A stretch of DNA of 64,000 bases. It comes from Microglena sp. YARC. Taxonomy: Eukaryota > Chlorophyta > Chlorophyceae > Chlamydomonadales > Chlamydomonadaceae. The stretch spans positions 24,427,707-24,491,706 of the forward strand of contig CM039463.1 of NCBI GenBank assembly GCA_022414725.1, given 5' to 3'. The notes under the pieces were generated by a model, which did not search any database, had not been told where the DNA came from, and worked only from the letters and a program-made list of their open reading frames with translations. Within the stretch, counting starts at the first letter, position 1; the number at the start of each line of letters is the position of its first letter. Both the position numbers and the translations under genes were made by a program. Of the stretch, positions 20,873-32,736 are shown one piece after another.

Positions 20873-22251
20873 TTAAGTTTGGCTGGTTAGCAAGTTGGGG
20901 GAGATGCTTAGAAGCTGCTGCTCACAGCTGAAAATAAAAGCTGCAGACTGCACAACTCCGTGCCCTTCCTGATAATACACGGATCGTATACTGCTTACCA
21001 GCCTGGCCTGCCTGAGGTGACTTGGGCGGTCCCCGAGTGCTTGTGGATGATTTGGGCCAATACACAACTGGATTTCGTGAATGAGCTGCAGGGATCAGTG
21101 GCATCAAGTTGTTGTATAGAGTTGTACAAGTCTCTTGGCCATGTGCGGCCCATGTGCGAGCCATGTGGGGCCATGTGCAAGCCATGTGGGGCCATGTGCG
21201 AGCCGTGTGGGGCCATGTGGGGCTCACCAGCTAGATTTCTCAAAACCGAAGATGGTGTCTGCAGGAATATGTGAGGTTGATGATACTTAGTGATATCAAG
21301 TGACGCTCTGATCAAGCACCTCTTCGCCAAGCCTTGCCTCAGATGCGCCCTCTCTAATATAGTTATCGCACTATGTTTTACTGCAGGCTGGAGCAACACG
21401 GCTTCTTTCCGGTGATCAAGATCTAACCTCTTGGCCGTGTGAGACACCAGCCTTTTGTATTTCTTCTGAAGCTCGACTGGAAATGGTTTCTGCATGCAGG
21501 ATTGTGTCTCACACCTGCGTTGCTTGTCAACCAAGGTGGTTAGTTGGTTAGCTGATTGCCTGCATCGCTCGTCAACCAAGGAGGTTGGTTGGTAGGTTGG
21601 TTGCCTGCGTCGCTCGTCAACCAAGGTGGAATTGTGGCTGGCTGCACTGTGAAGGAAATCACGCTCTATCGACACCCTCTGGCTGCGCACTCTGGTGTCC
21701 AGGGCGGATGTCGAGAGGTGTCTAGGCACAAGTCTGAGGCACTTTGTATCCAGGGGTTCAGACACATGCTCTGTACATCCGCATCCCACCCCTTCAGAAC
21801 TGACGTTGGTCATCTTCAGGTTGTCACTGTTGAAGGCCATGTCACCATTGCCATTGGTCATGTTGAGGTTGTCACCATTGCCGTTGGTAACGTTGAGGTT
21901 ATCACTGTTGAGGGCCACGTCACCATTGAGCTTGTCACCGTCGCCGTTGGTCATCTTCAGGTTGTCACCATTGAGGGCCATGTAACCATTGAGCTTGTCA
22001 CCGCTGCTGTTGGTCATCTTCAGGTTGTCACCATTGAGGGCCATGCAACCGCTGAGCTTGTCACCTTCCTTCTCTGAGAAGGGCCACACTTCTGAAAGCA
22101 CAGATGAGTCATCCACCGCAGGTACTGGAGCTTCTACCCGGCCGCCTTCAAGTATATCAAATGCAAAATCTGTCTCTGAATAACCAGACAGATCCACCTC
22201 TGAATAATGTGCGTGCAGGGCACTCGAGATATGCTCATCCTTCACATCCGC
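20873..22251 (-). CDS. Repeat-rich hypothetical protein, two exons (copy 1)
   Basis: A long frame from 22251 to 20999 follows an acceptor-like CTTCTGCAG and ends at a good donor (GTAAGCAG). A 71-nt intron (20998-20928, ending ATTTTCAG) joins a last exon with CCEQQLLSISPNLLTSQT and stop at 20873. The protein has three internal repeat types: GDNLKMTN/GDKLNG units of about 24 residues, LVDERRRQ-type units of 15 residues, and HMAPHGS heptads. No ATG starts it, so an upstream exon is missing or the gene is not real. The second copy (61270-62648) is open throughout. The four differences I see are all amino-acid changing, which argues against strong selection. Function unknown. Confidence 0.4.
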
Positions 22252-22597
22252 CTGCAGAAGTAAGGAAAGGACATTGAGGGAAGTCTAGTTAGGGAAAGCT
22301 TTTGATGATAATGGTGATGTTTACATTTTTCCTGGTGCCCTACTGGACTCCAAATGTGCCCTCGGCTTGATGGAGCCAAGGGGGACTTACGAACATCATG
22401 CACAAAGAAGAAAAGAAAAAGATAAAACGCTTTTACAGAAAGTTAGGGAAGGTCTCTGTCCTCGTGGTGGCTAGGGGCCATGTGTAGTAGATGCATGGGC
22501 GCAAGCTTGGTTGTAGAAGTTGAAGTGCAAGCATGGGGATTATATGGTGCACATTGGCTCTGGCTACAGACATGGTGAGCTTTGTGCTGTGTGGCTA
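22252..22597. other. No gene seen; dispersed-repeat fragment
   Basis: Contains TTTTTCCTGGTGCCCTACTG at about 22325, related to 3703, and AAGAAGAAAAGAAAAAG. No exon is supported. Confidence 0.4.
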
Positions 22598-22846
22598 GGG
22601 GCCATGGGTAGTAGATGCATGGGTAGTGGAGATGCATGGGTAGTAGATGCATGGGTAGTGGAGATGCATGGGTAGTGGAGATGCATGGGTAGTGGAGATG
22701 CATGGGTAGTGGAGATGCATGGGTAGTGGAGATGCATGGGTAGTGGAGATGCATGGGTAGTGGAGATGCATGGGTAGTGGAGATGCATGGGTAGTGGAGA
22801 TGCATGGGCAGTGGAGATGCATGGGTAGTGGAGATGCATGGGTACC
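22598..22846. repeat. 17-bp ATGCATGGGTAGTGGAG minisatellite
   Basis: About 15 units. The duplicate is at 62996-63256. A CGGATGTG word follows, as it also does upstream of the two-exon frame at 22251. Confidence 0.92.
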
Positions 22847-22911
22847 ACATCCGCTTGCAGAATGCAGGTCACTGTGAAAGTGAGGCAATAGGATGGCTCA
22901 ACAGTTAGACT

Positions 22912-23366
22912 CTTTGTTAGAGTGGCATTGAAGGGCCTCACATTTGTATCGCCTAACAGACAATAGTCCCTCTATCTTTGTTAGAGTTGCGGCAAAGGGC
23001 CTCACATTTCTATTGCCTAACAGACAATAGTTCCTCTATCTTTGTTAGAGTTGCGGCAAAGGGCCTCACATTTCTATTGCCTACAAGACAGTAGTCTCTC
23101 TATCTTTGTTAGAGTTGCAGTTAAGGGCCTCAAACCTCCATTGCCTACAAGACAGTAGTCTCTCTATCTTTGTTAGAGTTGCAGCGAAGGGCCTCAAACC
23201 TCCATTGCCTACAAGACAGTAGTCTCTCTATCTTTGTTAGAGTTGCAGCGAAGGGCCTCAAACCTCCATTGCCTACAAGACAGTAGACTCTCTATCTTTG
23301 CTAGAGTGGCGGCGAAGGGCCTCACACTTCCATTGCCTAAAATACAGTATTCCTTCTATCTTTAGG
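22912..23366. repeat. 64-bp minisatellite, 7 units
   Basis: Unit holds CTTTGTTAGAGTTGCAGCGA, AGGGCCTCAAACCTCCATTG and CCTACAAGACAGTAGTCTCT. The duplicate at 63325-63840 has about one extra unit. Confidence 0.92.
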
Positions 23367-23544
23367 CAGAGTAACCTGCAAACGAAAATTCAGTTATAAA
23401 GTATCAATAAGAATTCGAGATTCATTTTTTTCAAAACTGTGCGTACAGATAACGAAAGTAGCCGGACGGCTTCGAAAAAGTAGCCGTGACTATTTAGCAG
23501 GCTGAGGTATCGTACGTTACGGGGATCAACCTGACAAGGCAACC

Positions 23545-23700
23545 CCCCTACCAGCCGGAAGCGGAACCAACACCTGGCAACCCCACCAACCGGAACCAGA
23601 ACCGGAACCTGGCAATGCACCAACCGGAACCGAAACCAGAACCTGGCACCCCCACCAACCGGAACAGGAACCGGAACCTGGCAACCCCCAAAACGGAAGC
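23545..23700. repeat. GGAACCGGAACC-type minisatellite
   Basis: Repeated CCACCAACCGGAACC, GAACCTGGCA words. Open frames in both directions are by-products. Confidence 0.75.
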
Positions 23701-23715
23701 GTTACTGGAATCAAG

Positions 23716-24180
23716 CTGTCGACAAGGCAACATACCAACTAAGAATGGCCATGCTCCACCACCCACAGAATCAAGAAAGAGCTCTTGTAGGGCCGAAATA
23801 TGCAGATTTGAAGAGTTGCTGGAAGAGGGACAATGTCATCTTCTGAGCTTGATCATTCGATTCCATGCACCACCACCCACAGAAACTTGACAAGCCAACA
23901 TTCCAACTAAGAACGGCCATGCACCACAACTTACAGAATCAACTTCACAAGCCAACATACCAACTAAGAAAGGCCATGCACCACCACCCACAGAATCAAC
24001 TTGACAAGCCAACATTCCAACTAAGAACGGCCATGCACCACAACTTACAGAATCAACTTCACAAGCCAACATACCAACTAAGAAAGGCCATGCGCCACCA
24101 CCCACAGAATGAACTTGACAAGCCAACATACCAACTAAGAACGGCCATGCACCACCACCCATTGAATGAAGGGAAGAGCT
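23716..24180. repeat. 57-bp minisatellite
   Basis: Units share GACAAGCCAACATACCAACT and AAGAACGGCCATGCACCAC. Five regular units from 23889, with degenerate units before. The period is divisible by three, which explains the frames on both strands. Confidence 0.88.
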
Positions 24181-24900
24181 CTCCAAGGGCTGAAGGATGC
24201 AGATTTTAAGATTTGCTAGAAGCGGAAGATTTTAGCAGAGTGTGGCACAGCTTCCTGCAAGCTACCGGAACACCTAGAAGGTTCCTGTCCGCCCCGCGTC
24301 CTCCGGAACTAATCGGTCAGCCAGGCATCTTCTACCAGCGATCTGCTGACATGAGAGCTACTAGCATCTTTTGTTTTGGCCTAGCGGCAGTCTCAGGGAG
24401 CTGTCTAGAAGCTGTTGCTGGAAGTGGCGCAACGGCACCTTCTGAGCTGGATCATTCAAAAACCAAATTGTAAAATTACAGAGCCGGCAGAAATTGTCAG
24501 CCGCTTGAGTGTCAGGTGCACACGGGCATACATAGGCCACTGCTAGTATGGGAGGTCATTGGCACCCCTGTATTTGGCTTGGAAGGGTGCATTAGTGGTG
24601 AAAAGGGTACCAATAGGGTGCAGGAAAGGGTGCTAAAGAGGCAAAGACTCCCTAGATATGCAGAGCATGCAATATTTCAGCAACAATAGACCCCCGCTGA
24701 CTGATGACTGATGACTGAAACATTCACAATCAACGCATAGCCCAACTTCACTAGACTGCCACACTGCAGGCTAACCTTCTTGGTCAGACTTAAAGCAGAG
24801 AAGCTTAGGTCTCGATCGGAATACTAAAGAAGCAGGACATCCGTCCAAAGAACCCTAAACCCAAAACTCGACTGCTCTTACAGTTCGTGTTCGCATGTCG
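24181..24900. other. No gene seen; flank of copia element A
   Basis: Bases 24765-24845 (CTAACCTTCTTGGTC, GCAGAGAAGCTTAGG) recur on the other side of the element at 32025-32090, so the element sits in or near an older dispersed repeat. Nothing else is recognised. Confidence 0.4.
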
Positions 24901-24905
24901 CTAAC

Positions 24906-25299
24906 TGTCAGCATGAATTGCGGTGCTCTCAAGCGTTTTATGACTTGGTGACTACTTATGTACTCCCTTAGAACTATCGGCCCTGATAGCTTCCCATAGT
25001 GATAGCTTCCCGTAGAACTGAGTCATCCTTTAGTGACTCAGTGTCAGCTTCCTATTGACTGCCTGTCTCTCTGTGTCTTATCGGTCTCTCCCTGACATGT
25101 CCTGTGTTAAACGGTGTCAGGGTGACAAGATCCGGGCTTAGGGTCTATTCAGGTTACAGGCATCCACTTCGCCCACCGCTGGTGTCCTTTAGTGTACGTC
25201 CTTGCTTGTAACGTTATTCTCGTCTCTGTGTATAGATTGGCGCGTCTGTCTCCGCTGCATACATCTCTGTCCACTCTTAGAAGTGCTTAATAGCTGATA
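24906..25299 (+). repeat. 5' LTR of copia element A
   Basis: 394 bp, starting TGTCAGCATG and ending TAGCTGATA. The following GGTTCTGGGCTT is the candidate primer-binding site. Confidence 0.92.
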
Positions 25300-25336
25300 G
25301 GTTCTGGGCTTCATCTCGATCTACCACTGCTTTATA

Positions 25337-27532
25337 ATGCAACTTCCGCGTGGGCCTCCTGCCGGCTTCGAAAAGCTAACCCCACAGAATGGTTTGTCTT
25401 GGTCGCGCGGTATGGAGAGCGTCATTGTATCCAATGGCTGCGACCGCATTCTTCCGTTCAAGACTCGTGTTCCCACTGATTGGCTTGCTGATTGCGCGCC
25501 AGCGGCCTCTGCTGCCTTAGATGAATCTCCTTCCGCCATCATGGAAGACATCCCCCCCTACCAAACCTCCATTTCTCTCCCTCCTTCTCCTCTTGTCCAA
25601 CGCCTCCTTCCTGAGGTAGAGGATATTCTGATGCGTCTATGCTGCGTCTCGGCTCAGATCATCAAATACAAGTCTTCTCCTCCGCCTCCTGATGCCCGTT
25701 TTGAGTATGACAATGCTGATCTGGCTCGCCATAAGCATGAAGATGGCTACTACACTGAGGATGACGATGACGACGAAGAGGAAGACCTACAGAGTGCGCG
25801 GAGTGGTGACTTCGGTGGAGTCACACCTTCCACTGCCACTCGTGTTTTTGAGTCTCCGGTGTTTGAGCACCAGTCGGCTCCTCCTCCTCCTCCTCCTCCT
25901 CCTGTCTACAAGCCTCCGACTGCTCCTCCGCATCCACCTGCGGTACCTGAGTTGGCTATGCCGACTTTGCTGAGAAGCTCGTCACTTGGTCCTTTGATTC
26001 CTCCCCTCCCCTTTGTTCGCAACCCTTCTGAGCGAGCTCTGGCTGGCTACCACACGCGGTCTCGTGAGACTGCTGCTGCTGCCTCGAGTGTCCACAGCGA
26101 TGCTGCTGGCCCCTCCCTGAATCCACCTCCACCTCCACCGGTGGAGCAGCCTCCTGCCCCTTCTCCTTTTCCTCCCCCCCTGCCCTACTACCCGAATCGC
26201 TCGCTGGGATGCTTATCCTGGGAGCACCTGCTTGATGGCTCCACACCTTCGCGCATGGATGTGCGGAGTTGCCGCCAAATTCGCCAGGCGCAGAAAGCTG
26301 GTGCCTCCTTGGACCGCACTTTGTACGGTAGGATGGATCAGGCTGCCACTCGGGCTAATCTAGATACAAAGGGGCGGGCTAGGCGAGTGATGGTGTTCTC
26401 TGAGTTGGGTCATGCATGCCGTGCTTATCTGGGGCCTGTGCAGGCAGGGATTGACTACCCCCCTCCTGGTGGTGCTACCTTTGGTGGATTGGGAGTTCGA
26501 AATGCAAATCTACGCAAGTACCAGTTTGCCAAAGTTCCTCTCAGCTTTGTACCTCCTAGGCCAGATTTTGAGCTACTCGTAAATGTTGCGAGTTCTTTGG
26601 ATGAGATTGAGAACCTTGATGACCAGCGTGCATATGATGCTGGCATCGCTGCCGAGTACTTTCTGTCGGTTCGCGCTATGTATGATGCCACGCCGTTTTC
26701 GCCTGTTGCCTCACCACCTGCCTCTCCTAGTCAGACTCGTGTAGATCCTGCACTGTTAGGATTTAGTACCCTACCCCTTGCACGCCAGGAGTTCATGTGT
26801 CTCACCATGATGCTCGCGTACATGACGGAACCGATGGTACAGGTGTATCAGGATTTTGCTACACCTCGCGATATCTTACTGCATATCAAGAGGCAGCATT
26901 CTGATGCCCTTGCTGCTCGGGTTCCCCTCATGCTTGTTGAGCTTCGTAGTGTGACCATGAACAACTCTGAACCCGTGGATGTGTTCTTTCGCAGGGTGCG
27001 GCAGTTGTGCACTGATCTTCGCAGTGCGGGATACCCGCAGCCGCAGCGTCACGCGATGCACACTATAATCAATGGCATCACTCACCCTCGATTCGATTCG
27101 CTGCGCCTCCAGTTTGGCTTTGAGTTGTACCAGAACAAGACCGTAGACTACTGGTCTTGTCTTGATGCTTATAGATCGTTAGATTTCTTAAATGTGTCTT
27201 CTCCCCAGGTCTGATCCAAGGCATCCTGGCTGGTCCCGCGACCCTCCCAGATCCCTGCTAATGCTGCTTTCCAGCGGGGCAAGGGATCTGGTTCTCAGAG
27301 TTCCGGGGGCACCAAGAGGCGCTTGGATTGCACTTGGGGACCCTGTCGTTCGAAAACGAGCCACTCGGAAGACCGCTGCTTTACAAAGTATCCGGAACTC
27401 AGAAAGGCCAAGGGACGTGCACCTGGTTCTGAACCGGTGCCCGTAGCTTTGGCCCTTCCAGGGTCGCTTACACGTAAGCAGCTGTCGTCCTTGCAGGCTC
27501 AGATCGATGGGTACGCCATTTCAAAGAACTAG
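25337..27532 (+). pseudogene. gag: Gag of copia element A
   Basis: ATG at 25337 gives MQLPRGPPAGFEKL. The protein is Pro-rich in the first half, with a copia-gag-like core (REQEFMCLTMMLA-like, VYQDFATPRDILLHI). TGA at 27212-27214 interrupts the frame; element C has CGA there, so it is a single C-to-T change. The same frame resumes and holds a zinc knuckle CTWGPCRSKTSHSEDRC (spacing C-x4-C-x5-H-x4-C). It ends at TAG 27530-27532, a stop also present in element C at the gag-pol boundary. Confidence 0.8.
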
Positions 27533-30500
27533 GAGGTAAGCTCTGTCCTATTTTCTTGCACGACTAAGTTCTCAAACATTTGCAGCCCAAGTCTTTCTGA
27601 AGGTATCTGGCATGTGGACTCGGGAGCTGGGATGTCAATCACAGGTGATAGGTCGTTGTTCACTGTGTTTGAATCCTCTGCTGTTGGGCCTGCAGTTCGA
27701 TTTGCTGATGGGGTGATTCAACGGTCAGAGGGTATGGGGTCCATTGTGTTATGTAGTGATTGGTTACCAACATCAATCACCTTAACCAATGTTCTATACA
27801 TACCCCACTGTCCAGTAAATCTCCTGTCCGTAAATGCTGTAGCTCGTTCCCTCCACTGCAAGATTGCTTTTGATAGTATTAGTTGTACTGCCACTCAGGG
27901 CTCTTCTGTGCTCTGGTCCTTTCCTGCTTCCAGTGATGGTGTGTATAAGTTTGCATGTAGGCCTTGTCACACCTCCAGTCGTTGTTTGAGGGTTGCTGAA
28001 TATTATCCAGCTTTTGCACTTGATGTTGATGAGGACGGTGGAGTTATTATCCCTACCACTCCTGCATGGTTGTGGCATAGGCGACTGGGTCATCCCGGTT
28101 ATGATGCCTTGCACAACCTTGTCAAGCTTGGTATGGTTAAGAACTTACCCCTCAGCCTTCATCAAGTACAAAAGATGGGTAAGATCCCATGTGATGCTTG
28201 TCAAAAGGCTAAGGGAAAGCGTCTCCATTTTCCTAAAGAAAGCATGACTGAGGTCCTTGCACCCCTCCAACGCCTTCACTTGGATATCATGGGACCGGTT
28301 CATATTAGGGGTCTTCGTGGGGAGTTTTATATCTTGTGCCTTGTAGACCAATTTTCTGGCTATGCTGAGGTATTGTGCTTGAGGACCAAGGATGAAGCTC
28401 CCTTAGCAGTCCAGACTATCATCCTCAGATGGTCAAATCAGCTGCAGGGGTTTGCCTTTAAGTGTCTGAGATCTGACAGGGCTAAAGAGTTTATAGTTAA
28501 ATGGTTCGAGGATTGGTTAGAATCGGTTTGGGGCAGTACATGAGTTGTCTTTGGCATACACTGCACAGCAGAATGCAACTGTGGAAAGGTATAATGGGGT
28601 CCTTCAGAATATAGCTAGGAGTATCCACTTGGAGTCTAAGCTTACTAAGTCCTTTTGGCCCTATGCCTTCCTGGCTGCTTGTTACCTTAGAAACCGTCTG
28701 CCTAACCAGGGACGCAAGACACCCTTTGAGTTGTTTTATGGGGTGAAACCTGATGTGTCGTTATTACGTGTGTTTGGATGCCCCTGCTATGTTACTCTAG
28801 TCAATGGGAAGAAACGTAATAAGCTAGACGAAAGGGCGTTATCTGGTAGACTGGTTGGGTATTCTCTGGTGAGTAAGGGTTATTTTGTTTGGGTTCCTAA
28901 GTTGCGCCAGGTAGTAGAGAGTCGTGATGTACTCTTCTATGAGCAGTTTGATCATAACTGCATTCCTGGGCTAACTCCTATGATGGGTCGCCATATGTCT
29001 CTAGCATCCCTGCCGCCATCAACGGACACATGCCTGAGGTTGCGGTTGATTCCCTAGACCCTTTGTCTTCCCCAATTGTTGACCACTGTCCTGGCCATAG
29101 GATGACTCTGCGACCTAGGTCGGGGGCCAGTGGTACTGTTTTGCGTGAGAACACACTGGGCGGGCGAGTTTCTGCGGCTCCTACGGACAAAATCTTAGCC
29201 GAATCTCAGGGGGTCGCCAGGCCCTCCTCTGCGTCACATTCCGTCGGTGAAGTCGTTGGATTTACACCAACTCAGACCATAGTGGATCCTTTGTTAGATC
29301 CATTGCCTACCAGTCATCATACTCCCATCATCACTGATAGCTCGATGGAGTTGGTGAACGCTTCACCTCCTGCCGTCTCTGATAGATTACTCAGGAGTCC
29401 GGGTGATGATGTAGCCGTTGCAGATGATGCAAGTGATGATCTTGAACCGTGGTCAGGCTCCGATACTTTTATGGCTGGGGGGTTCCGGTCGACCCAGGCT
29501 TCGTTGATTTAGAGGCAAAGAAGGCCGGCCCTGTTCAACCAGGCAGTAGTTCTGCACTGGGGGCTTTACTAATGGTTACTGCTGATACTGCTGATACCCC
29601 CGCTGCCCATGTACAAGTAAACTGCTTGTACGTGGGAGCATCTGTTGCATCCACCACTGAACTGACCTACAAAGCTGCCATGTTGCATACCAACCCTGAC
29701 AGGGATCAATGGCTTCTTGCCATGAAGGATGAGATGGCTTCCCTTCATGCCCATGGTACATGGGTTCTCACTCCACAGCCTCGTAAGCAGAAGATCCTGT
29801 CTGGCAGGTGGTTATTTGTGAAGAAGATTGGTGTTGATGGTACTATACGCTTCAAGGCACGTTTTGTGGTCCGTGGTTTTCTGCAGCGTCCTGGGCTGGA
29901 TTTTCATGATGTATATGCCCCTGTCTCCTCCAAAGCAGGTCTTAGGGTGCTCCTGGCTGCCATCACTCATAGGAAGATGTTTGTTCGGCAGCTAGACATC
30001 AAGACTGCATTCCTAAATGCCAAGCTGGAGCCTGGTCTGGACCTGTACTGCCACCAGCCTGAGGGCTTTAGGCACCTTGGTCCTAACGGTGTTCCACTTG
30101 TCTGCAAACTGATCAAGTCCCTTTATGGATTGAAGCAGGCACCCAGAGCTTGGAGTAGGGATGTCAAGCGGGTTCTGGTTGCTCATGGCTTTACTATGTG
30201 CAAGGCAGAACCTGCTCTGTACTTTAGGAAGGATTCTGATGGTGGGTGGAGCTATGTCCTGACCTATGTTGATGGCTTTATCTGTGCTTTTAGTGAGCTG
30301 GATAGGTATGTGTTGCTGATCCAGGCAATGGAAGCAGCTGGCTGGGAGGTCAAAGAGATGGGTGTTCCAATTCAGTTCCTCTCTTTGGACATGGATGTTA
30401 CCCTTGACTCTGAAGGCAGGTGTGTTCAGATCAATCTCTCTCAGCACACCTACATTGTTGATCTGGTGGAGCAGTTTGGTCTTACTGCTGCTGCCCCACC

Positions 30501-31233
30501 CAAGTTTGCTGCTCCCATGGCCAAATCCACTGTTTCTGACGCCCCTGGAGAGCCCCTGCCGTGTAGCCATTACCTCTCTCTTGTAGGTGCTTTGCTATAC
30601 CTGGCCACTTGCACCAGGCCTGATATTTCCTTTGCTGTTAGCTATTTATCCAGGTTCTCTGCTCACCCTACAGTCCCTCTCTGGGGGGCTGCCAAACGGT
30701 TACTCTTGTATTTGAGAACACATTCTCACCTGGGTCTCACTTACACCCACAGCCCTGATTTCACTTTTACTGTCTTTAGTGACTCATCTTATGCTGATGA
30801 TGGGTCTGACAGGAGATCTCAGACTGGCTTTGCAGTTCTAGCTGGTGGGTGCATTGTTAACTGGATGAGCAAGCGACAGCCTACTGTTGCTATTAGCTCT
30901 AGTGAGGCTGAGTATCAGGCCCTGTCCCAGGCTGCCAGGGAGGTCCAATGGTTGAAGAAATTGAGGTTGGATCTGGGTCTGCCTTGTGCTTTGGTTACAA
31001 TTCAGGGTGACAACTTAGGTTCCCTGAGTTGGGCCACTGACTGGCAGCTTCTGCCTCGCAGCAAGCACATTGATGTTATTCATCACTACATCAAGGAGCT
31101 GGTGGAGGATGGCCAACTGGCTGTTGCCTATGTTAACACTGTGGATAACTGTGCTGACCCCTTCACCAAGCCCCTTGATCCTGCTGTGTTCTGGCGGTTT
31201 GTCCGTATGCTTGGAATGACCGCTACTTCTTAG
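27533..31233 (+). pseudogene. pol: Pol of copia element A, frameshifted, RT YVDG
   Basis: In frame with gag after the TAG. The protease has WHVDSGAGMS (27617-27631 is DSGAG). The integrase has WLWHRRLGH and CDAC (zinc site), LDIMGP, RSDRAKEF and TVERYN (D, D, E). Then come RT (RFKARFVVRGF, DIKTAFLN) and RNase H (DSSYAD, SSSEAEYQAL). Single-base breaks lie near 28529 (insertion), 28975 and 29468 (deletions). The RT active site reads YVDG (30265-30276) where elements B and C have YVDD, which should abolish polymerisation. Stop at 31231-31233. Confidence 0.85.
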
Positions 31234-31557
31234 GGTCATTTTTTAGTTTTTTGGTTACATACGTTTCTTGTTTTTTGGTTATCATTGTATGGCATTAGGT
31301 TCCTATTCCCGGATCGGGTTTTCTATACCGTTGTTACCCGTCATTGATATTCGGTTATCCTCTTTTCTCCCTTGGCACTCTTTGGTATTTTGCCTTGGTC
31401 CATTCCTTCATTTACACCCTTTGGGTTACATTTGAAGTTCTCTCGTTTTTTCGGAGTTCTTTAATTTTTTTTTTTTTAATCTGTTACATATAGTTCTATG
31501 TCCCCAGTGCCATAGGTGGAGTAGTAGTATTGTATGTCACCTGTGTCATAGGTGGAG

Positions 31558-31951
31558 TGTCAGCATGAATTGCGGTGCTCTCAAGCGTTTTATGACTTGG
31601 TGACTACTTATGTACTCCCTTAGAACTATCGGCCCTGATAGCTTCCCATAGTGATAGCTTCCCGTAGAACTGAGTCATCCTTTAGTGACTCAGTGTTAGC
31701 TTCCTATTGACTGCCTGTCTCTCTGTGTCTTATCGGTCTCTCCCTGACATGTCCTGTGTTAAACGGTGTCAGGGTGACAAGATCCGGGCTTAGGGTCTAT
31801 TCAGGTTACAGGCATCCACTTCGCCCACCGCTGGTGTCCTTTAGTGTACGTCCTTGCTTGTAACGTTATTCTCGTCTCTGTGTATAGATTGGCGCGTCTG
31901 TCTCCGCTGCATACATCTCTGTCCACTCTTAGAAGTGCTTAATAGCTGATA
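31558..31951 (+). repeat. 3' LTR of copia element A
   Basis: 394 bp, identical to the 5' LTR except at 31697. It is preceded by the purine-rich word ATAGGTGGAG, the probable polypurine tract, which also occurs about 45 bp upstream. Confidence 0.92.
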
Positions 31952-32059
31952 CTAACCAAACTCTTCCCCACCCCCTACCCCCCACCCCAGTACGCCCACC
32001 CCCCCATACACTGCAGACTAACCTTCTTGGTCTGGCTTAGAGCAGAGAAGCTTAGGCCC

Positions 32060-32545
32060 CGATCATAATGTGTAAGAAGCATAACATCCATTGAAAGAAG
32101 CAGGGCAGGAGGGGGGCTTGGGAGCTCCTCGCAGTGCCCAATCTGTGTAATCAAACAGAAAGGAATCAGGAGCAGGACATCCATTGAAAGAAGCAGGGCA
32201 GGAGGGGGGCTTGGGAGCTCCTCGCAGTGCCCAATCTGTGTAAGGAAACAGAAAGGAATCAGAAGCAGGATATCCTTCGAAAGGAGCAGGGCAGGAGGAG
32301 GACTTGGGAGCTCCTCGCAATGCCCGATCTGTGTGATGAGACAGAAAGGAATCAGTAGCGGGAGAGATGTGATATAAGCAGGGCAGGAGGGGGGCTTGGG
32401 AGATCCTTGCAGTGCCCTATCTATGTAATGAAACAGAAAGGAATCAGAAGCAGGGCATCCATTGAAAGAAGCAGGCCAGGAGGGGGGTCTGGGAGCTCCT
32501 CACAGCGCCCGATCTGTGTGATGAGACAGAAAGGAATCATTAGCG
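32060..32545. repeat. 93-bp tandem repeat, 5 units
   Basis: Units start near 32101, 32194, 32288, 32379 and 32472 (GCAGGGCAGGAGGGGGGCTT, GGGAGCTCCTCGCAGTGCCC, ACAGAAAGGAATCAG). Confidence 0.85.
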
Positions 32546-32736
32546 AATAAGATGTGATAGCATGTGCTAGACTACACACTCTCTGGACATCAAGCGCTTT
32601 ATGCTCAGTTGGTGGCATGGTATAATAACCACGACAACATGTTGTAGTCCCCGTGGTACACTTCATTCCTGCACCACTGTGTCCTACAACACAAGACCTG
32701 CCATCAGGAGGGATGAACCGCAATTGGTCTCTGACA
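32546..32736. repeat. Fragment of a foldback repeat family
   Basis: GACATCAAGCGCTTTATGCT and AGTTGGTGGCATGGTATAAT at about 32585-32625 match the foldback at 52135-52215. No gene. Confidence 0.5.

Larger units (their letters stand above)
24901..31956 (+). mobile_element. Copia element A with 5-bp target duplication
   Basis: A full-length Ty1/copia element, 24906-31951, flanked by CTAAC on both sides (24901-24905 and 31952-31956). Order is LTR, gag, protease, integrase, RT, RNase H, LTR. The LTRs are 394 bp each and differ at one site that I can see (25045 C, 31697 T), so insertion was very recent. Yet the coding region has five breaks and a mutated RT active site, so it cannot be autonomous as written. 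Confidence 0.92.

Noticed and set aside
22443..22941. Three overlapping reverse-strand frames rich in His-Ala-Ser-Pro
   Set aside because: They are the three phases of a 17-bp minisatellite. The short MRPFNATLTKSL start could be an exon, but no donor/acceptor pairing could be confirmed.
27536..27585. Possible 50-nt intron (GTAAGC...TGCAG) just after the gag TAG in element A
   Set aside because: Removing 50 nt would break the frame into protease, the stop lies upstream of it, and element C has a weaker donor there. Readthrough explains both elements better.
32055..32066. CCCGATCATAAT resembling one arm of the element palindrome outside the 14-kb segment
   Set aside because: The second arm is absent, and the segment belongs to the dispersed repeat also seen at 24765-24845, so the match is probably chance.
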